Numbered from the stretch's first letter, positions 43,865 through 53,368 are shown. The stretch: 64,000 nucleotides of DNA from CAVZXS01 sp963779325 (GCA_963779325.1 CAVZXS010000019.1:310001-374000), one strand, 5' to 3'. Notes: generated by a model from the sequence alone, not told the origin. A program made the numbers and translations.

Positions 43865-44431
43865 ATGAAAACATTACTTGTTTCGGTCTTTTTATTTTTA
43901 GCGGCGGCGGTAAGCAAAGGGCAGGCCGGCAAACTGCCGGTACTTGACAAATCGCCAATGGATGTAAGTTACCACCCGACTAATTACCCGGTTTTAAAAA
44001 TACAAGACAAGATTACCGAACCTTTAGTGGCCAGGGTTGTGTACAGCCGGCCGCTGAAAAATGATCGGATAATTTTCGGCGAATTGGTGGAGTACGGCAA
44101 AGTGTGGAGATTGGGCGCCAATGAAGCAACCGAAATTGAATTTTATAAAGAAGTAAAAATTGGCGGTAAAAAAGTAGCCAAAGGCCGGTATACTTTATAT
44201 GCATTGGTAAATAAAAATAGCTGGACGATGATTATAAATAAAGACACCGATGTATGGGGCGCTTTTAAATACGACAGTAAAAAAGATGTGGTGCGAACCG
44301 ACGTACCGGTACAAAAAAATACAGAGATTGCCGAAGCTGTAGGAATGGTGTTTGAAAAGACAAGTTCGGGAATGAATTTAATAATAGCCTGGGACGATAT
44401 AAAAGTAGCGTTACCCGTATCTTACAAGTAA
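43865..44431 (+). CDS. DUF2911 secreted protein
   Basis: About 188 residues with a signal peptide (MKTLLVSVFLFLAAAVSKGQA). The DUF2911 domain reads DKSPMDVSYHPTNYPVLKIQ, ARVVYSRPLKNDRIIFGELVEYGKVWRLGANEATEIEF, and GRYTLYALVNKNSWTMIINKD. Common in Bacteroidota, function unknown. A lipoprotein paralog follows in 9 bases. Confidence 0.88.
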   Translation: MKTLLVSVFLFLAAAVSKGQAGKLPVLDKSPMDVSYHPTNYPVLKIQDKITEPLVARVVYSRPLKNDRIIFGELVEYGKVWRLGANEATEIEFYKEVKIGGKKVAKGRYTLYALVNKNSWTMIINKDTDVWGAFKYDSKKDVVRTDVPVQKNTEIAEAVGMVFEKTSSGMNLIIAWDDIKVALPVSYK

Positions 44432-44440
44432 GAAAAATAT

Positions 44441-45100
44441 ATGAACTCAATAAAACGCCTTTCATTTTTGTTTTTATACGTGTTGCTTTTTGCGGCTTGC
44501 GGCGATGGTGACTCGGGCAAAGAAACCAATACGGTTGATTCTTCCAAAAAGGCAGCGGGTATTCCTCCGGCAAATAAAAATGAACCCGTAAATACTATCA
44601 ACCCGTATGCAAGTATTGATAAATCGCCGATGGATATGATTTATTTCCCTTTAGATTATCCGAAGTTGAAGATGGCTCATACAACCAATATTCCTCCCGT
44701 AGCAAGAATTATTTACAGCCGGCCGCATCGCGAAGGGAGAAAAATATTCGGAGAATTATTGAAGTACGGCGAGCCCTGGCGACTTGGCGCCAACGAAGCC
44801 ACCGAACTTGAATTGCACCGCGATGTAATTATTCAAAATAAAAAAGTAGCTAAGGGACGGTATATTTTATACTGCATACCTTATGAGAATAAATGGACCG
44901 TTGTATTTAACAGCAATGTAGACTCGTGGGGATTAAAAATGGACAGCCGTGACGATGTTTATAAATTTGATGCGCCGCTTACTTTCAACTCGGCACTGTT
45001 GATAGAATATTTTACCATAGCTTTTGAAAAAACCGATACAGGATTTAACCTGCTGCTGGTTTGGGAAAATATGATGGCAAAACTGCCCGTAACACTTTGA
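44441..45100 (+). CDS. DUF2911 lipoprotein
   Basis: 219 residues; lipobox FAAC near residue 20, then a Ser/Asn linker and a DUF2911 domain closely parallel to the preceding protein (YSRPHREGRKIFGELLKYGEPWRLGANEATELELHRD). Tandem duplicate that gained a lipid anchor. Ends in TGA. Confidence 0.88.
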   Translation: MNSIKRLSFLFLYVLLFAACGDGDSGKETNTVDSSKKAAGIPPANKNEPVNTINPYASIDKSPMDMIYFPLDYPKLKMAHTTNIPPVARIIYSRPHREGRKIFGELLKYGEPWRLGANEATELELHRDVIIQNKKVAKGRYILYCIPYENKWTVVFNSNVDSWGLKMDSRDDVYKFDAPLTFNSALLIEYFTIAFEKTDTGFNLLLVWENMMAKLPVTL

Positions 45101-45542
45101 ACCCCCCAACTACACCTGTGGCCGAGAGTATTAGTTTTACAATCTGCAATCGTTCTTAAAAGCAATAACATATCAACCGATAAATTGCACCGCCCTTTAG
45201 GGAGAGTATTAGTTTTACAATTTGCAATCGATCTTAAAAACAATAACATATCAACCGATAAATTGCACCGCCCTTTAGGGCGGTGATGACAATCTTTTTT
45301 AAGCATCCGGCTTTAGCCAAAAAACAATTTGGCTAAAGCCAATCAATAACAGCAATTTTTCATCCTCGCCCTAAAGCCTGCATGAACGGAACGGGCAGGG
45401 GCGAGGCAATCGAAAACTCTTCAATAAATGACACTTCGCTTAGAAGAAAAAAACAAAAACTAAATCAATCAACTATCAGACTTCGAAAATAACCGCCTGA
45501 TTATCTTTTATCTATTGCAAATATTTTCTTTTACTTTACACC
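45101..45542. repeat. Repeat-rich intergenic region with 78-bp direct repeat and hairpins
   Basis: Two 78-bp direct repeats (45124-45201 and 45202-45279) share GAGAGTATTAGTTTTACAAT. At 45266-45285 CACCGCCC-TTTA-GGGCGGTG is a perfect palindrome. At 45309-45340 GGCTTTAGCCAAA pairs exactly with TTTGGCTAAAGCC. Further on CCTCGCCC and GGGCGAGG are inverted over 45363-45406. These look like dispersed Bacteroidota palindromic units stacked between the DUF2911 and asnB genes. No ORF is supported. Confidence 0.85.
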
Positions 45543-47390
45543 ATGTGCGGTATAGCCGGTATTATTTCTTTGCAAACCAATTTAGTCTCTGCTGAAAAGC
45601 TGAAACGAATGGCTGATGCCCTGCAACACCGCGGGCCCGATGGAGAAGGTTATTGGATAAATGAAAACTCAACTGCGGGTTTCGGACATCGGCGTCTCGC
45701 CATTATAGATATTACCGATGCGGGCCGGCAGCCCATGCATTACCTCGGCCGCTATACCATTATTCACAACGGCGAAATATATAATTACATTGAATTAAAA
45801 GAAGAGCTGATAAAGAAAGGATATCGGTTCCAATCGCAAAGCGATACAGAAGTGATATTGGCTGCTTATGATTTTTATAAAGAAGAATGTTTGCAGCATT
45901 TCGACGGTATGTTTGCCTTCGCTGTTTGGGATGAAAAAGAACAATCGCTTTTTGCAGCAAGAGACCGGTTTGGTGAAAAACCTTTTTATTATCATTTTGA
46001 CGGCGTATCATTTTCTTTTGCAAGCGAAATGAAAGCTCTTTGGGCAATTGGTGTAGAGAAAGAAACGGATAATATCATGCTGCTCAATTACCTTTCGCTG
46101 GGTTGGGTAAAACAACCGACAAATCTTTCGCAAACATTTTATAAAAATATTTTTTGTTTACCGCAAGCCCATTTTTTAAAACTTCAGCTTAATAATAAAA
46201 TAAATATTATCAAATCTTATTGGGATATTGATAAAGAAACTATAAGCAATATTTCTGAAAAAGACGCGGTTGAAAAATTTAATCAACTGTTTACAACATC
46301 GGTAGCGAGAAGACTAAGGAGCGATGTAAAATTAGGTACCAGTCTAAGCGGCGGGTTGGATAGTTCTTCAATTGTAGCGGCTATTTCAGAAGTTAAAAGT
46401 CAAAAATCAAAAGCAGAAACTTTCTCCGCTGTTTTCCCGGGTTTTGAAAAAGATGAGTCGGAGTATATTAATAAACTTACTGCTGCTTATCCGTCCATCA
46501 ATCATTTTGTTACTCCGTCTGCCGGTGATTTGGTTAATGATTTAGAAAAAATTTACTATCACCAGGAAGAGCCTTTCGGTTCGTCGAGCATTTTTGCACA
46601 ATACAAAGTATATGAGCTTGCCCGGCAACAGGGCGTCACTGTTTTGTTGGATGGTCAGGGCGCAGATGAAATACTGGCCGGCTATCCAAAATATATTCAT
46701 TGGTATTTACAGGAATTATTTGCCGCAGGGGAAAAGAAATTATTAAAAAAAGAAAAAGCGGCCTTGCGTCACAATGAATTTTCTTTTAACTGGGGTATAA
46801 AAAATTATTTAGCCGCCAAGTTACCAAAGCAAGCCGCGGCACAGATAGAAAAAGACACGGCTTATGATGTACAGCACAATAAACAACTGACTAAGGAATT
46901 CAGAAAAGCTTTTTATAATCGTCAAACTGTTTATAAACCCATTTATACTAAACTGAATGACGCCCTGTACTACAATACTATGCAAACCGGATTGGAGGAA
47001 TTGCTTCGCTATGCGGACAGAAACTCTATGGCGCATGGCAGAGAAGTGCGTTTACCGTTTTTGTATCATGAATTAGTGCAGTTTGCTTTTTCATTGCCCG
47101 CACAGTATAAAATAAATAATGGCTGGACAAAATGGATACTCAGAGAAAGCATGAAGACCGGTTTGCCTGCAGAAATAGTGTGGAGAAAAAATAAAACAGG
47201 TTTTGAAACACCGCAAAAACAATGGATGCAGGATGCCGCCGTGCAGGATGCTATATATGAAGCAAAAAAGAAGTTTGCCGCTGAAAACATTTTAATGAAA
47301 AAGGAATTAAATAAAAAAGTGCAGCCAATGGCTGCACATGATGCCGGGAATTTTGACTGGCGATATTTATCCGCCGCTATGTTGCTGTAA
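45543..47390 (+). CDS. asnB: Asparagine synthetase (glutamine-hydrolysing)
   Basis: 615 residues. It makes asparagine from aspartate, ATP and glutamine. An N-terminal class II glutaminase begins with the nucleophile Cys2 (MCGIAGI), with HRGPDGEG and HNGEIYNY motifs. The synthetase domain has the pyrophosphate loop SLSGGLDSSS near residue 275 and conserved DGQGADEILAGY. AsnB-type proteins in glycan clusters can amidate sugars instead, but no glycan genes flank this one. Confidence 0.95.
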   Translation: MCGIAGIISLQTNLVSAEKLKRMADALQHRGPDGEGYWINENSTAGFGHRRLAIIDITDAGRQPMHYLGRYTIIHNGEIYNYIELKEELIKKGYRFQSQSDTEVILAAYDFYKEECLQHFDGMFAFAVWDEKEQSLFAARDRFGEKPFYYHFDGVSFSFASEMKALWAIGVEKETDNIMLLNYLSLGWVKQPTNLSQTFYKNIFCLPQAHFLKLQLNNKINIIKSYWDIDKETISNISEKDAVEKFNQLFTTSVARRLRSDVKLGTSLSGGLDSSSIVAAISEVKSQKSKAETFSAVFPGFEKDESEYINKLTAAYPSINHFVTPSAGDLVNDLEKIYYHQEEPFGSSSIFAQYKVYELARQQGVTVLLDGQGADEILAGYPKYIHWYLQELFAAGEKKLLKKEKAALRHNEFSFNWGIKNYLAAKLPKQAAAQIEKDTAYDVQHNKQLTKEFRKAFYNRQTVYKPIYTKLNDALYYNTMQTGLEELLRYADRNSMAHGREVRLPFLYHELVQFAFSLPAQYKINNGWTKWILRESMKTGLPAEIVWRKNKTGFETPQKQWMQDAAVQDAIYEAKKKFAAENILMKKELNKKVQPMAAHDAGNFDWRYLSAAMLL

Positions 47391-47393
47391 ATA

Positions 47394-47837
47394 TCAAGCT
47401 TTTTTGAACTTTTCAGTTACTTCAAAATTACCGTTCGCATCTGATTTTACCGTATACCAGCGTTTTTCATCCTGTAGTGTAATATGATATTCCACCATTT
47501 CATCGGAAGACATTTCAGTAACACCAAATACACCCTTATCGGCAAATTTCTTTTTCAGTTTCATTTGTATATGAAATGGCAGAGTCTGCTCGCCATAATA
47601 ACGTATTGTACTCAGCAGGTTACCCTCTTCATCATACCTTACACGAATTTTTATTTCATCCTTCATAAAACTGGCCCGGTAGCTTTTATCACCTTCTTCG
47701 TACCAAACCACATCCTTGGCATCTTTAAAGGTTTCTTTGAAGGACTTTAATACTTTTTCGCTTACTTCAGTTATCCTGTTGGCGTACATAACATTTACTG
47801 CAAACAGCATTACGGTGATAAAAAGAATCTTTTTCAT
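47394..47837 (-). CDS. PepSY-like exported protein
   Basis: 147 residues with a signal peptide (ILFITVMLFAVNVMYA). The body (KVLKSFKETFKDAKDVVWYEEGDKSYRASFMKDEIKIRVRYDEEGNLL) follows the pattern of the protein at 41253, so the two are distant paralogs. Function unknown. Convergent with asnB, gap 3 bases. Confidence 0.78.
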   Translation of the reverse strand: MKKILFITVMLFAVNVMYANRITEVSEKVLKSFKETFKDAKDVVWYEEGDKSYRASFMKDEIKIRVRYDEEGNLLSTIRYYGEQTLPFHIQMKLKKKFADKGVFGVTEMSSDEMVEYHITLQDEKRWYTVKSDANGNFEVTEKFKKA

Positions 47838-48326
47838 AATTATAAGTTTTAGAAATTTTAGAAATACACTGATAAGGTTAACAAGTGTAATTTAAATTGA
47901 TAATAAAGCGAAAACAAGCTAAGCTTGACCGGTGGTTAGCAAGTGAAGTATACGAGAAGAGTTATAAAATAATTAATTTCACCTGAGGCGTGTTATTATA
48001 ACTTTAAAGAAAATAAACTATGCCCGAAGCATGAATAACATAAAGCAGGCACTGTGAGTTAACTGATTGTTAAAGGATCTGTTTTGCATGACAGGTGGTA
48101 AAGCAAATATGCCCTTTATTGTACAAACTTCTCCCCGGCACCTATATTTTTTTGCAACTAACCCGTTGTTGTTATGCCTCGCTACTAAACATAGCGTATC
48201 TGCAACCAAAATATAAGTGCGGTGAAATGTGAATACCGGCTTGCCGAGTCATCAAGTGAGTAACGGCTAAAATGCAGCTGTTTGAATAATAAAATTTTAA
48301 GAGTAAATTTGTGAAAATAAAAAGTT
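47838..48326. other. Intergenic region without recognised gene
   Basis: About 490 bases between the PepSY-like gene and a toxin-antitoxin locus. ORFs over it have low-quality composition. No hairpin or promoter could be assigned beyond a TTTG near 48307. Confidence 0.4.
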
Positions 48327-48548
48327 ATGACAACAGTAACCATCCGTCAAAAATTGCATCAGTTTATTGACAAAATAGGAGAAAAAAAAGTCAAAGCTAT
48401 TTACACACTTTTTGAAGAAGAGATAAATCAAGATGAGCGCATTAGCATTGAGCAATACAATAAAGAAATTGATGAAGCAATGGCAGAAGTTAAAAAAGGT
48501 GAAGTATATACGCATGAAGAAGTGATAAAAATGTCTAAGGGTTGGTAA
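48327..48548 (+). CDS. Antitoxin-like small protein
   Basis: 73 residues: a helix-rich protein (TTVTIRQKLHQFIDKIGEKKVKAIYTLFEE) with IDEAMAEVKKGEVYTHEEV, a typical antitoxin tail that contacts a ParE/RelE toxin. Its stop overlaps the toxin start (TAATG). Probably autoregulatory. The toxin partner is broken, so the antitoxin is likely a leftover. Confidence 0.78.
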   Translation: MTTVTIRQKLHQFIDKIGEKKVKAIYTLFEEEINQDERISIEQYNKEIDEAMAEVKKGEVYTHEEVIKMSKGW

Positions 48549-48847
48549 TGGCAAAAAGAAAAATAACCTGGACAAAAAGAGCTGCCCGACAGTTCAACGC
48601 GGCTATTGAATATATTCGACAGGACTCAGAGCAGAGTGCAGATAAAGTACGGGAGAAGATATTAGATAAGATTAGTGAATTAACGGATGACAAAACAGTC
48701 CATTGAAAAGATACCTGCAAAAAGAATAATGATGGTAATTATTTATACTTTGAGATACTGAAATATCGTATCGTTTATTATGCAGCGCCAAAAGAAGTTT
48801 TTATAATCCGGATACGGCACACCGGCATGGAACCAAAATCATATTAA
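48548..48847 (+). pseudogene. ParE/RelE-type toxin with in-frame TGA
   Basis: ATG overlaps the antitoxin stop. The first 52 codons read KRKITWTKRAARQFNAAIEYI...VREKILDKISELTDDKTVH; codon 53 (48704-48706) is TGA; the same frame then continues KDTCKKNNDGNYLYFEILKY and RIVYYAAPKEVFIIRIRHTG to a TAA at 48847. The continuation holds the conserved toxin core (KKNNDGNY, IRIRHT), so this is one 99-codon toxin interrupted by a nonsense codon, almost certainly inactive. Confidence 0.8.
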
Positions 48848-49010
48848 AAAAATCTGCTTTAATTCGCTATTAGTAATGACTATAAAATAACAACCTGTTT
48901 GCCGTTAGCCACTGCACAAAACAGCGCTTCATACCAACGCCCTAACCCCCACCAAAAAGTTAAATCTTCTTCCTTGTCATATACACTACCCCTGTATTTT
49001 TATTTTTCCG

Positions 49011-49018
49011 CATCTTTG
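49011..49018 (+). promoter_or_regulatory. Likely -7 box of the PLP gamma-synthase gene
   Basis: CATCTTTG differs by one base from TAnnTTTG and lies 20 bases before the ATG at 49038, giving a very short leader. No riboswitch is seen upstream. Confidence 0.35.
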
Positions 49019-49037
49019 CAGTTAAATAAAAATAGAA

Positions 49038-50177
49038 ATGAAACTTGCTACTAAGATAATTCATGCGGGTGCAGAGCCTGATCCGAGTACCGGCGCCATC
49101 ATGACGCCTATTTACCAAACGAGTACCTATGTGCAATCGGCCCCGGCGCAACATAAGGGCTATGAGTATGCCCGCAGCCAGAATCCTACACGAAAAGCTT
49201 TGGAGGATGCATTGGCCATTATAGAAAACGCTAAGTACGGATTGGCTTTCAGCAGCGGCGTGGCGGCTACCGACAGCGTAATAAAATTATTAAACCCCGG
49301 CGATGAAGTAATAGCCGCTAATGATATGTACGGCGGCAGCTATCGTTTATTTTCTAAAGTGTGGGAGCGCTACGGTATTAAATTTATTTATGTAGATACC
49401 ACTGATGCGGCCAATGTGCTGGCGGCCGTTACACCCAAAACAAAATTGATATGGATTGAAACGCCAACCAATCCGCTGATGAATATTACCGATATAGAAG
49501 CCGTTGCGGCTATTTCAAAAAAAGCGGGTGCCTGGCTCTGTGTTGATAATACCTTCGCCTCTCCGTATTTACAAAACCCGCTGGATTCAGGCGCCGATAT
49601 AGTGATGCACAGCGCTACCAAATACTTGGGCGGTCACAGTGATGTAATACAGGGTTCATTGATGATGAATGATACAGAGCTAAGAGAGAAATTATATTTT
49701 ATTCAAAAAAGTTGCGGCGCGGTGCCGGGTCCGCAGGATTGTTTTTTGGTATTGCGGGGAATTAAAACCCTGCATGTACGTATGCAAAGGCATTGCGAGA
49801 ACGGTGCGAAGATTGCACATTGGTTAAGAGCCTATCCTAAAGTAGCCAAAGTGTACTGGCCGGGTTTTGAAGACAGTGCGGGATATGCGGTAGCAAAAAA
49901 ACAAATGCGGGATTTTGGCGGTATGATAAGTTTTGAATTGAAGAACGACAGTGTAGATGAAGCGAAAAGAGTTTTATCATCAACGCATTTATTTTCATTG
50001 GCAGAGAGTTTGGGTGGTGTTGAAAGTTTAATTAATCACCCGGCTACGATGACGCATGCAAGTATACCGCGGGAAGAAAGGATTAAAAACGGCCTGAGCG
50101 ACAGCCTGATAAGATTGAGTGTGGGTATTGAAGATGCGGATGATTTAATAGAGGATTTGAAAAAAGCCATAGGGTAA
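49038..50177 (+). CDS. Cystathionine gamma-synthase-type PLP enzyme
   Basis: 379 residues of the Cys/Met metabolism PLP-dependent family. The PLP lysine is in HSATKYLGGHSDVIQG; YEYARSQNPTRKALE and FSSGVAATDSV are the cofactor-phosphate motifs; VESLINHPATMTHASIP closes the domain. Expected to make cystathionine from O-acetylhomoserine and cysteine, or to act as a lyase; subfamily cannot be fixed by eye. Confidence 0.92.
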   Translation: MKLATKIIHAGAEPDPSTGAIMTPIYQTSTYVQSAPAQHKGYEYARSQNPTRKALEDALAIIENAKYGLAFSSGVAATDSVIKLLNPGDEVIAANDMYGGSYRLFSKVWERYGIKFIYVDTTDAANVLAAVTPKTKLIWIETPTNPLMNITDIEAVAAISKKAGAWLCVDNTFASPYLQNPLDSGADIVMHSATKYLGGHSDVIQGSLMMNDTELREKLYFIQKSCGAVPGPQDCFLVLRGIKTLHVRMQRHCENGAKIAHWLRAYPKVAKVYWPGFEDSAGYAVAKKQMRDFGGMISFELKNDSVDEAKRVLSSTHLFSLAESLGGVESLINHPATMTHASIPREERIKNGLSDSLIRLSVGIEDADDLIEDLKKAIG

Positions 50178-50207
50178 ATATTTTTTTGTAACTTGTAAAT
50201 AAAAAAT

Positions 50208-50426
50208 ATGGCTTATAATAAAGAAGAATTATTAAAGCTGCCGGTATCGGAAAAGCAGGAACTTGCTGAAGCCCTGTGGAACAGCATAGATGATGAACTA
50301 TTACCGGTAACAGAAGATGAAATTCTATTTGCAGAAGAAAGATATCAGCAACATTTAAAAAATCCGGAAGAAGGTTTTACTTGGGAGGAATTTAGAGAAA
50401 AAGTAAAAAAGAAATATGGCTTTTAA
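50208..50426 (+). CDS. Addiction-module antitoxin (TIGR02574-type)
   Basis: 72 residues: KEELLKLPVSEKQELAEALWNSIDDELLPVTEDE is the family signature, with an acidic tail ending in VKKKYGF. It overlaps the downstream toxin gene by 11 bases, a usual sign of coupled translation. It neutralises the RelE/ParE toxin by wrapping around it. Confidence 0.88.
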   Translation: MAYNKEELLKLPVSEKQELAEALWNSIDDELLPVTEDEILFAEERYQQHLKNPEEGFTWEEFREKVKKKYGF

Positions 50427-50727
50427 AGTAATCATTAAGCCTGTTGTCTGGTTGGATGTAGATGATGCGCTTGAATGGTATGAAAAAGAAAGTCCCGGGC
50501 TGGGTTTGCGTTTTATAAAAAGCTTTGAAGAAGCAAAAGAAAAGTTGATTAAACAACCCGGGGCGTATAAAAATATTACACCTTTAGTTAAAAGAATCTT
50601 GCTGAAAAATTTTCCTTACAAAGTATTTTACAATTTATCAGGCGATACCATATTTATTATTGGAGTTGTGCATGCGGGAAGAAGCAATGCATTTATAAAA
50701 AGAAAATTGAAGAATTTCAAGAGCTAA
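50416..50727 (+). CDS. RelE/ParE-family toxin
   Basis: 103 residues: VWLDVDDALEWYEKESPGLGLRFIKSFEEAKEKLIKQPGAY and VKRILLKNFPYKVFYNLSGDTIFIIGVVHAGR form the ParE/RelE fold with the usual Arg and Tyr positions. Intact, in contrast to the toxin at 48548. Either an mRNA-cutting enzyme or a gyrase poison. Confidence 0.88.
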   Translation: MAFKVIIKPVVWLDVDDALEWYEKESPGLGLRFIKSFEEAKEKLIKQPGAYKNITPLVKRILLKNFPYKVFYNLSGDTIFIIGVVHAGRSNAFIKRKLKNFKS

Positions 50728-50743
50728 AAAGAAATATTGATTA

Positions 50744-51541
50744 GTGAAAGATAATCTTAAAGAATTTCTTGATGCGAAGGTTGATTTTTATAATCAACCT
50801 TCTTTTATTAAAGATGATCCGATTTCTATTCCTCGCCGGTTTACCCAAAAACAGGATATAGAAATCGCCGCCTTCTTCGCGGCCTTGCTTGCCTGGGGCA
50901 ATCGTAAAAGTATTATTACTTCCTGCACCCGGTTGATGGAACTGATGAACAACGCCCCCTATGATTTTATAATGAATACGGATTGGGAGGAAAACCCCGA
51001 TGAATTTATTCCCTTTGAAGGATTTGTACACCGCACATTTAATGAAATGGATTTATTTCACTTACTTGATTTTTTAAAATACCATTATTCGTTCTGCGGA
51101 GAAGAAAGTTTAGAAACTGCTTTTACAAAATATATAAAACCCGGAGATGCAACAACTGAGAATACACTAACCGGTTTTCATAATTATGTATTTAGCTATG
51201 ATGAAGACGCCAAGGAAGAAAAACATTGCCGTAAACATATTGCCACACCTTTTAAAAAATCGGCTTGCAAAAGACTGAATATGTTTTTGCGCTGGATGGT
51301 ACGCAGCGAAGATACCGGTGTTGATTTTGGTATCTGGAAAAATATTTCTCCTTCACAACTTGTATGCCCGCTGGATGTACACGTAACAAGAGTGGCGAGA
51401 AAACTCGGTTTGCTTACGCGTATGCAAAATGATTGGCAGGCCGCTATTGAATTGACAGAAAACCTGAAACGATTTGATGCCGCCGATCCGGTCAAATATG
51501 ATTTTGCTTTGTTCGGGCTGGGTGTGATGGAGAAATACTAA
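50744..51541 (+). CDS. TIGR02757-family protein
   Basis: 265 residues, GTG start. Family motifs include DPISIPRRFTQKQDIEIAAFFAALLAWGNRKSII, FVHRTFNEMDLFHLL, KRLNMFLRWMVR and CPLDVHVTRVARKLGLL. The helical fold resembles base-excision DNA glycosylases (HhH-GPD) without a proven reaction. Its stop overlaps the convergent DUF4197 gene by 4 bases. Confidence 0.88.
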   Translation: MKDNLKEFLDAKVDFYNQPSFIKDDPISIPRRFTQKQDIEIAAFFAALLAWGNRKSIITSCTRLMELMNNAPYDFIMNTDWEENPDEFIPFEGFVHRTFNEMDLFHLLDFLKYHYSFCGEESLETAFTKYIKPGDATTENTLTGFHNYVFSYDEDAKEEKHCRKHIATPFKKSACKRLNMFLRWMVRSEDTGVDFGIWKNISPSQLVCPLDVHVTRVARKLGLLTRMQNDWQAAIELTENLKRFDAADPVKYDFALFGLGVMEKY

Positions 51542-52236
51542 CGCTTCATTAATTTATTCGCTACCTGCCCGAAAACTTTTTGCAGCAATACAGTTTTCCT
51601 CGCTTCTGCTCTTGTGCGTATCTCCATTTCTTTTTCTTCAATTTTTTTAAACATTAAATTAGCTACCAATCCGCTCATCAGGTTGCCCAAATCCAAATTC
51701 AATTTATTACCTGCAAATAATTTTGCGGGTTCAGTCAATGTGTTCCACTGTTCCGCAACTTTATATTCATTCAGTGCATTGCTCATAGTCGGTGCTATGG
51801 CTTTGCGCAATGTATCACCGATCGATTTGCGCAGGTAATCGGTGCAGGCGGTACCGCCGTTTTTCACAATATTAAAAGCATCGCTGATATTCATTTTTTT
51901 AATCCCCATTAAAAATATAGGAACCGATTTTTCGGCGGTTTGTTCTGCGCAGGTGGAGAGTGTTGTACTGAACTTATTTACTTCCTTGCTCAGACCCAGC
52001 GTTTCTAATGTATTTAATACTTTGCCTAACTCTTCGGGCAGCAAAGTACTCATCAATGTTTCTTTTGAAAAAGCTCCTTTCTTGCTTAATAAATCGCCGC
52101 CATGCTGTGTACCAAATGAGAGTAATTCCCTGATAGCCCCTTCCGCATCCTGTGCGGAAAATGCATTTTTTAATGTACCGCATGATGCAAAAAATAATAA
52201 TACGGTAAGCAATAAGGAAGTAGCAATTCTTTTCAT
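51538..52236 (-). CDS. DUF4197 lipoprotein (paralog 1)
   Basis: 232 residues. Lipobox LLFFASC near residue 19. The DUF4197 helical domain reads AIRELLSFGTQHGGDLLSKKGAF, LLPEELGKVLNTLETLGL, INISDAFNIVKNGGTACTDYLRK-like and ends with VLLQKVFGQVANKLMKR. The family is of unknown function; two further paralogs lie at 56853 and 57570. Confidence 0.85.
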   Translation of the reverse strand: MKRIATSLLLTVLLFFASCGTLKNAFSAQDAEGAIRELLSFGTQHGGDLLSKKGAFSKETLMSTLLPEELGKVLNTLETLGLSKEVNKFSTTLSTCAEQTAEKSVPIFLMGIKKMNISDAFNIVKNGGTACTDYLRKSIGDTLRKAIAPTMSNALNEYKVAEQWNTLTEPAKLFAGNKLNLDLGNLMSGLVANLMFKKIEEKEMEIRTRAEARKTVLLQKVFGQVANKLMKR

Positions 52237-52273
52237 TTTTTAGATTTTATTAAATGTACTTTAATTTTGCAGG

Positions 52274-52582
52274 ATGGAAAAAAGCTTAGCGAAGTTGCTT
52301 GACAGCGTCCAAAATACCGATATTGCAGCCATTCCGGGTTATAAAGAACAATTAGCCATTCTTATCAATCAGTTGATTAATACCGATTTTGAAAAATTGG
52401 CCGGTATTTTATACCGAATTGATGTAAGCGAGAAGAAGTTGAAAAAATTACTCAGCGACAATCCCGGCATGGATGCCGGGCTGCTGATTGCCGACCTGGT
52501 TATAGAAAGACAAATTGAAAAAAAGAAATCCCGGGAAAAATTTCGCCGGGATTCAAATATAACAGATGATGAAAAATGGTAG
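52274..52582 (+). CDS. Conserved-looking hypothetical protein
   Basis: 102 residues, soluble and helical: a leading helix (AKLLDSVQNTDIAAIPGYKEQLAILINQLINTDFEKLAGILYRIDVSEKKL) and a Lys/Arg-rich tail. The central LYRIDVSE segment is reminiscent of small Bacteroidota housekeeping proteins. No family is named. Confidence 0.65.
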   Translation: MEKSLAKLLDSVQNTDIAAIPGYKEQLAILINQLINTDFEKLAGILYRIDVSEKKLKKLLSDNPGMDAGLLIADLVIERQIEKKKSREKFRRDSNITDDEKW

Positions 52583-52604
52583 TCGCAGATAGTAATCCCA
52601 AGTG

Positions 52605-53282
52605 TTACCCGGATTTTTTATCAAACATCAGTTCCTGTACTTTCTCCTTATCTTCTTTTTCTTTTTTTAAATCGAACATGGTGCCGAATATATGATCCCA
52701 CAAAGTGCTGCTAACACCAAAACCGTTATGTTCATTTTTATAATGATGCAAATGATGGTTGCGCCACAGCGGCTTCATCCATTTAAATGGCGGGTTCCAT
52801 GCATGAATAGCATAGTGCATAGTACCGTAAATAAGGTAGCCGAATATAAAGCCCGGGAAAAACATAAATGCATATTGACGCATGATTAAAAACATAAGCG
52901 AAAAAACAATCGAAGCAATAATTAAGCTGGGGACGGGCGGCATAAAAAGTCGTTCCCTGTCGCGGGGGTAATGATGATGATTGCCGTGAATGATATAAAC
53001 AATTTTTTTAGCCCTTTCGCTTTCGGCTATAAAATGAAAAATAAAACGGTGGGCCACATACTCAAAAAGTGTCCAGAAAAACATACCGCCCAAAAAAACA
53101 AAAAAGATATGCCCGGCAGTATAATTGAACTTCACGGAACTGTAGTAAAGCATCACACTAATTACGGGAATATAGAGACCCCATATTACCAACGGGTGGG
53201 TCTTGGTAAGCATTTCCAGGTAACTGTTTTTGAATAGTTGTGCCTGGCCTTTGTTGTGAATCTTTTCAAAGTGCATAGTCAT
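52605..53282 (-). CDS. Sterol-desaturase/fatty-acid-hydroxylase family protein
   Basis: 225 residues, four or so membrane helices. The di-iron histidine boxes are present: HRFIFH, HGNHHHYPRD, HYAIH and NHHLHHYKNEHNGFGVSS. Related enzymes 2-hydroxylate fatty acids in sphingolipids or lipids, in line with the sphingolipid-containing membranes of this phylum; substrate is inferred. Confidence 0.9.
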   Translation of the reverse strand: MTMHFEKIHNKGQAQLFKNSYLEMLTKTHPLVIWGLYIPVISVMLYYSSVKFNYTAGHIFFVFLGGMFFWTLFEYVAHRFIFHFIAESERAKKIVYIIHGNHHHYPRDRERLFMPPVPSLIIASIVFSLMFLIMRQYAFMFFPGFIFGYLIYGTMHYAIHAWNPPFKWMKPLWRNHHLHHYKNEHNGFGVSSTLWDHIFGTMFDLKKEKEDKEKVQELMFDKKSG

Positions 53283-53368
53283 TAGGTTTAAGTACCAAGG
53301 TTTAAGTAATCAAATTTACAACACGAAACTGAATTACAGAATTTATAAATGTCATTTTCTAAAATGGC

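Noticed and set aside
48901..49037. SAM riboswitch upstream of the gamma-synthase gene
   Set aside because: No conserved SAM riboswitch core or multi-stem junction is visible, and the -7 box leaves a leader that is too short.
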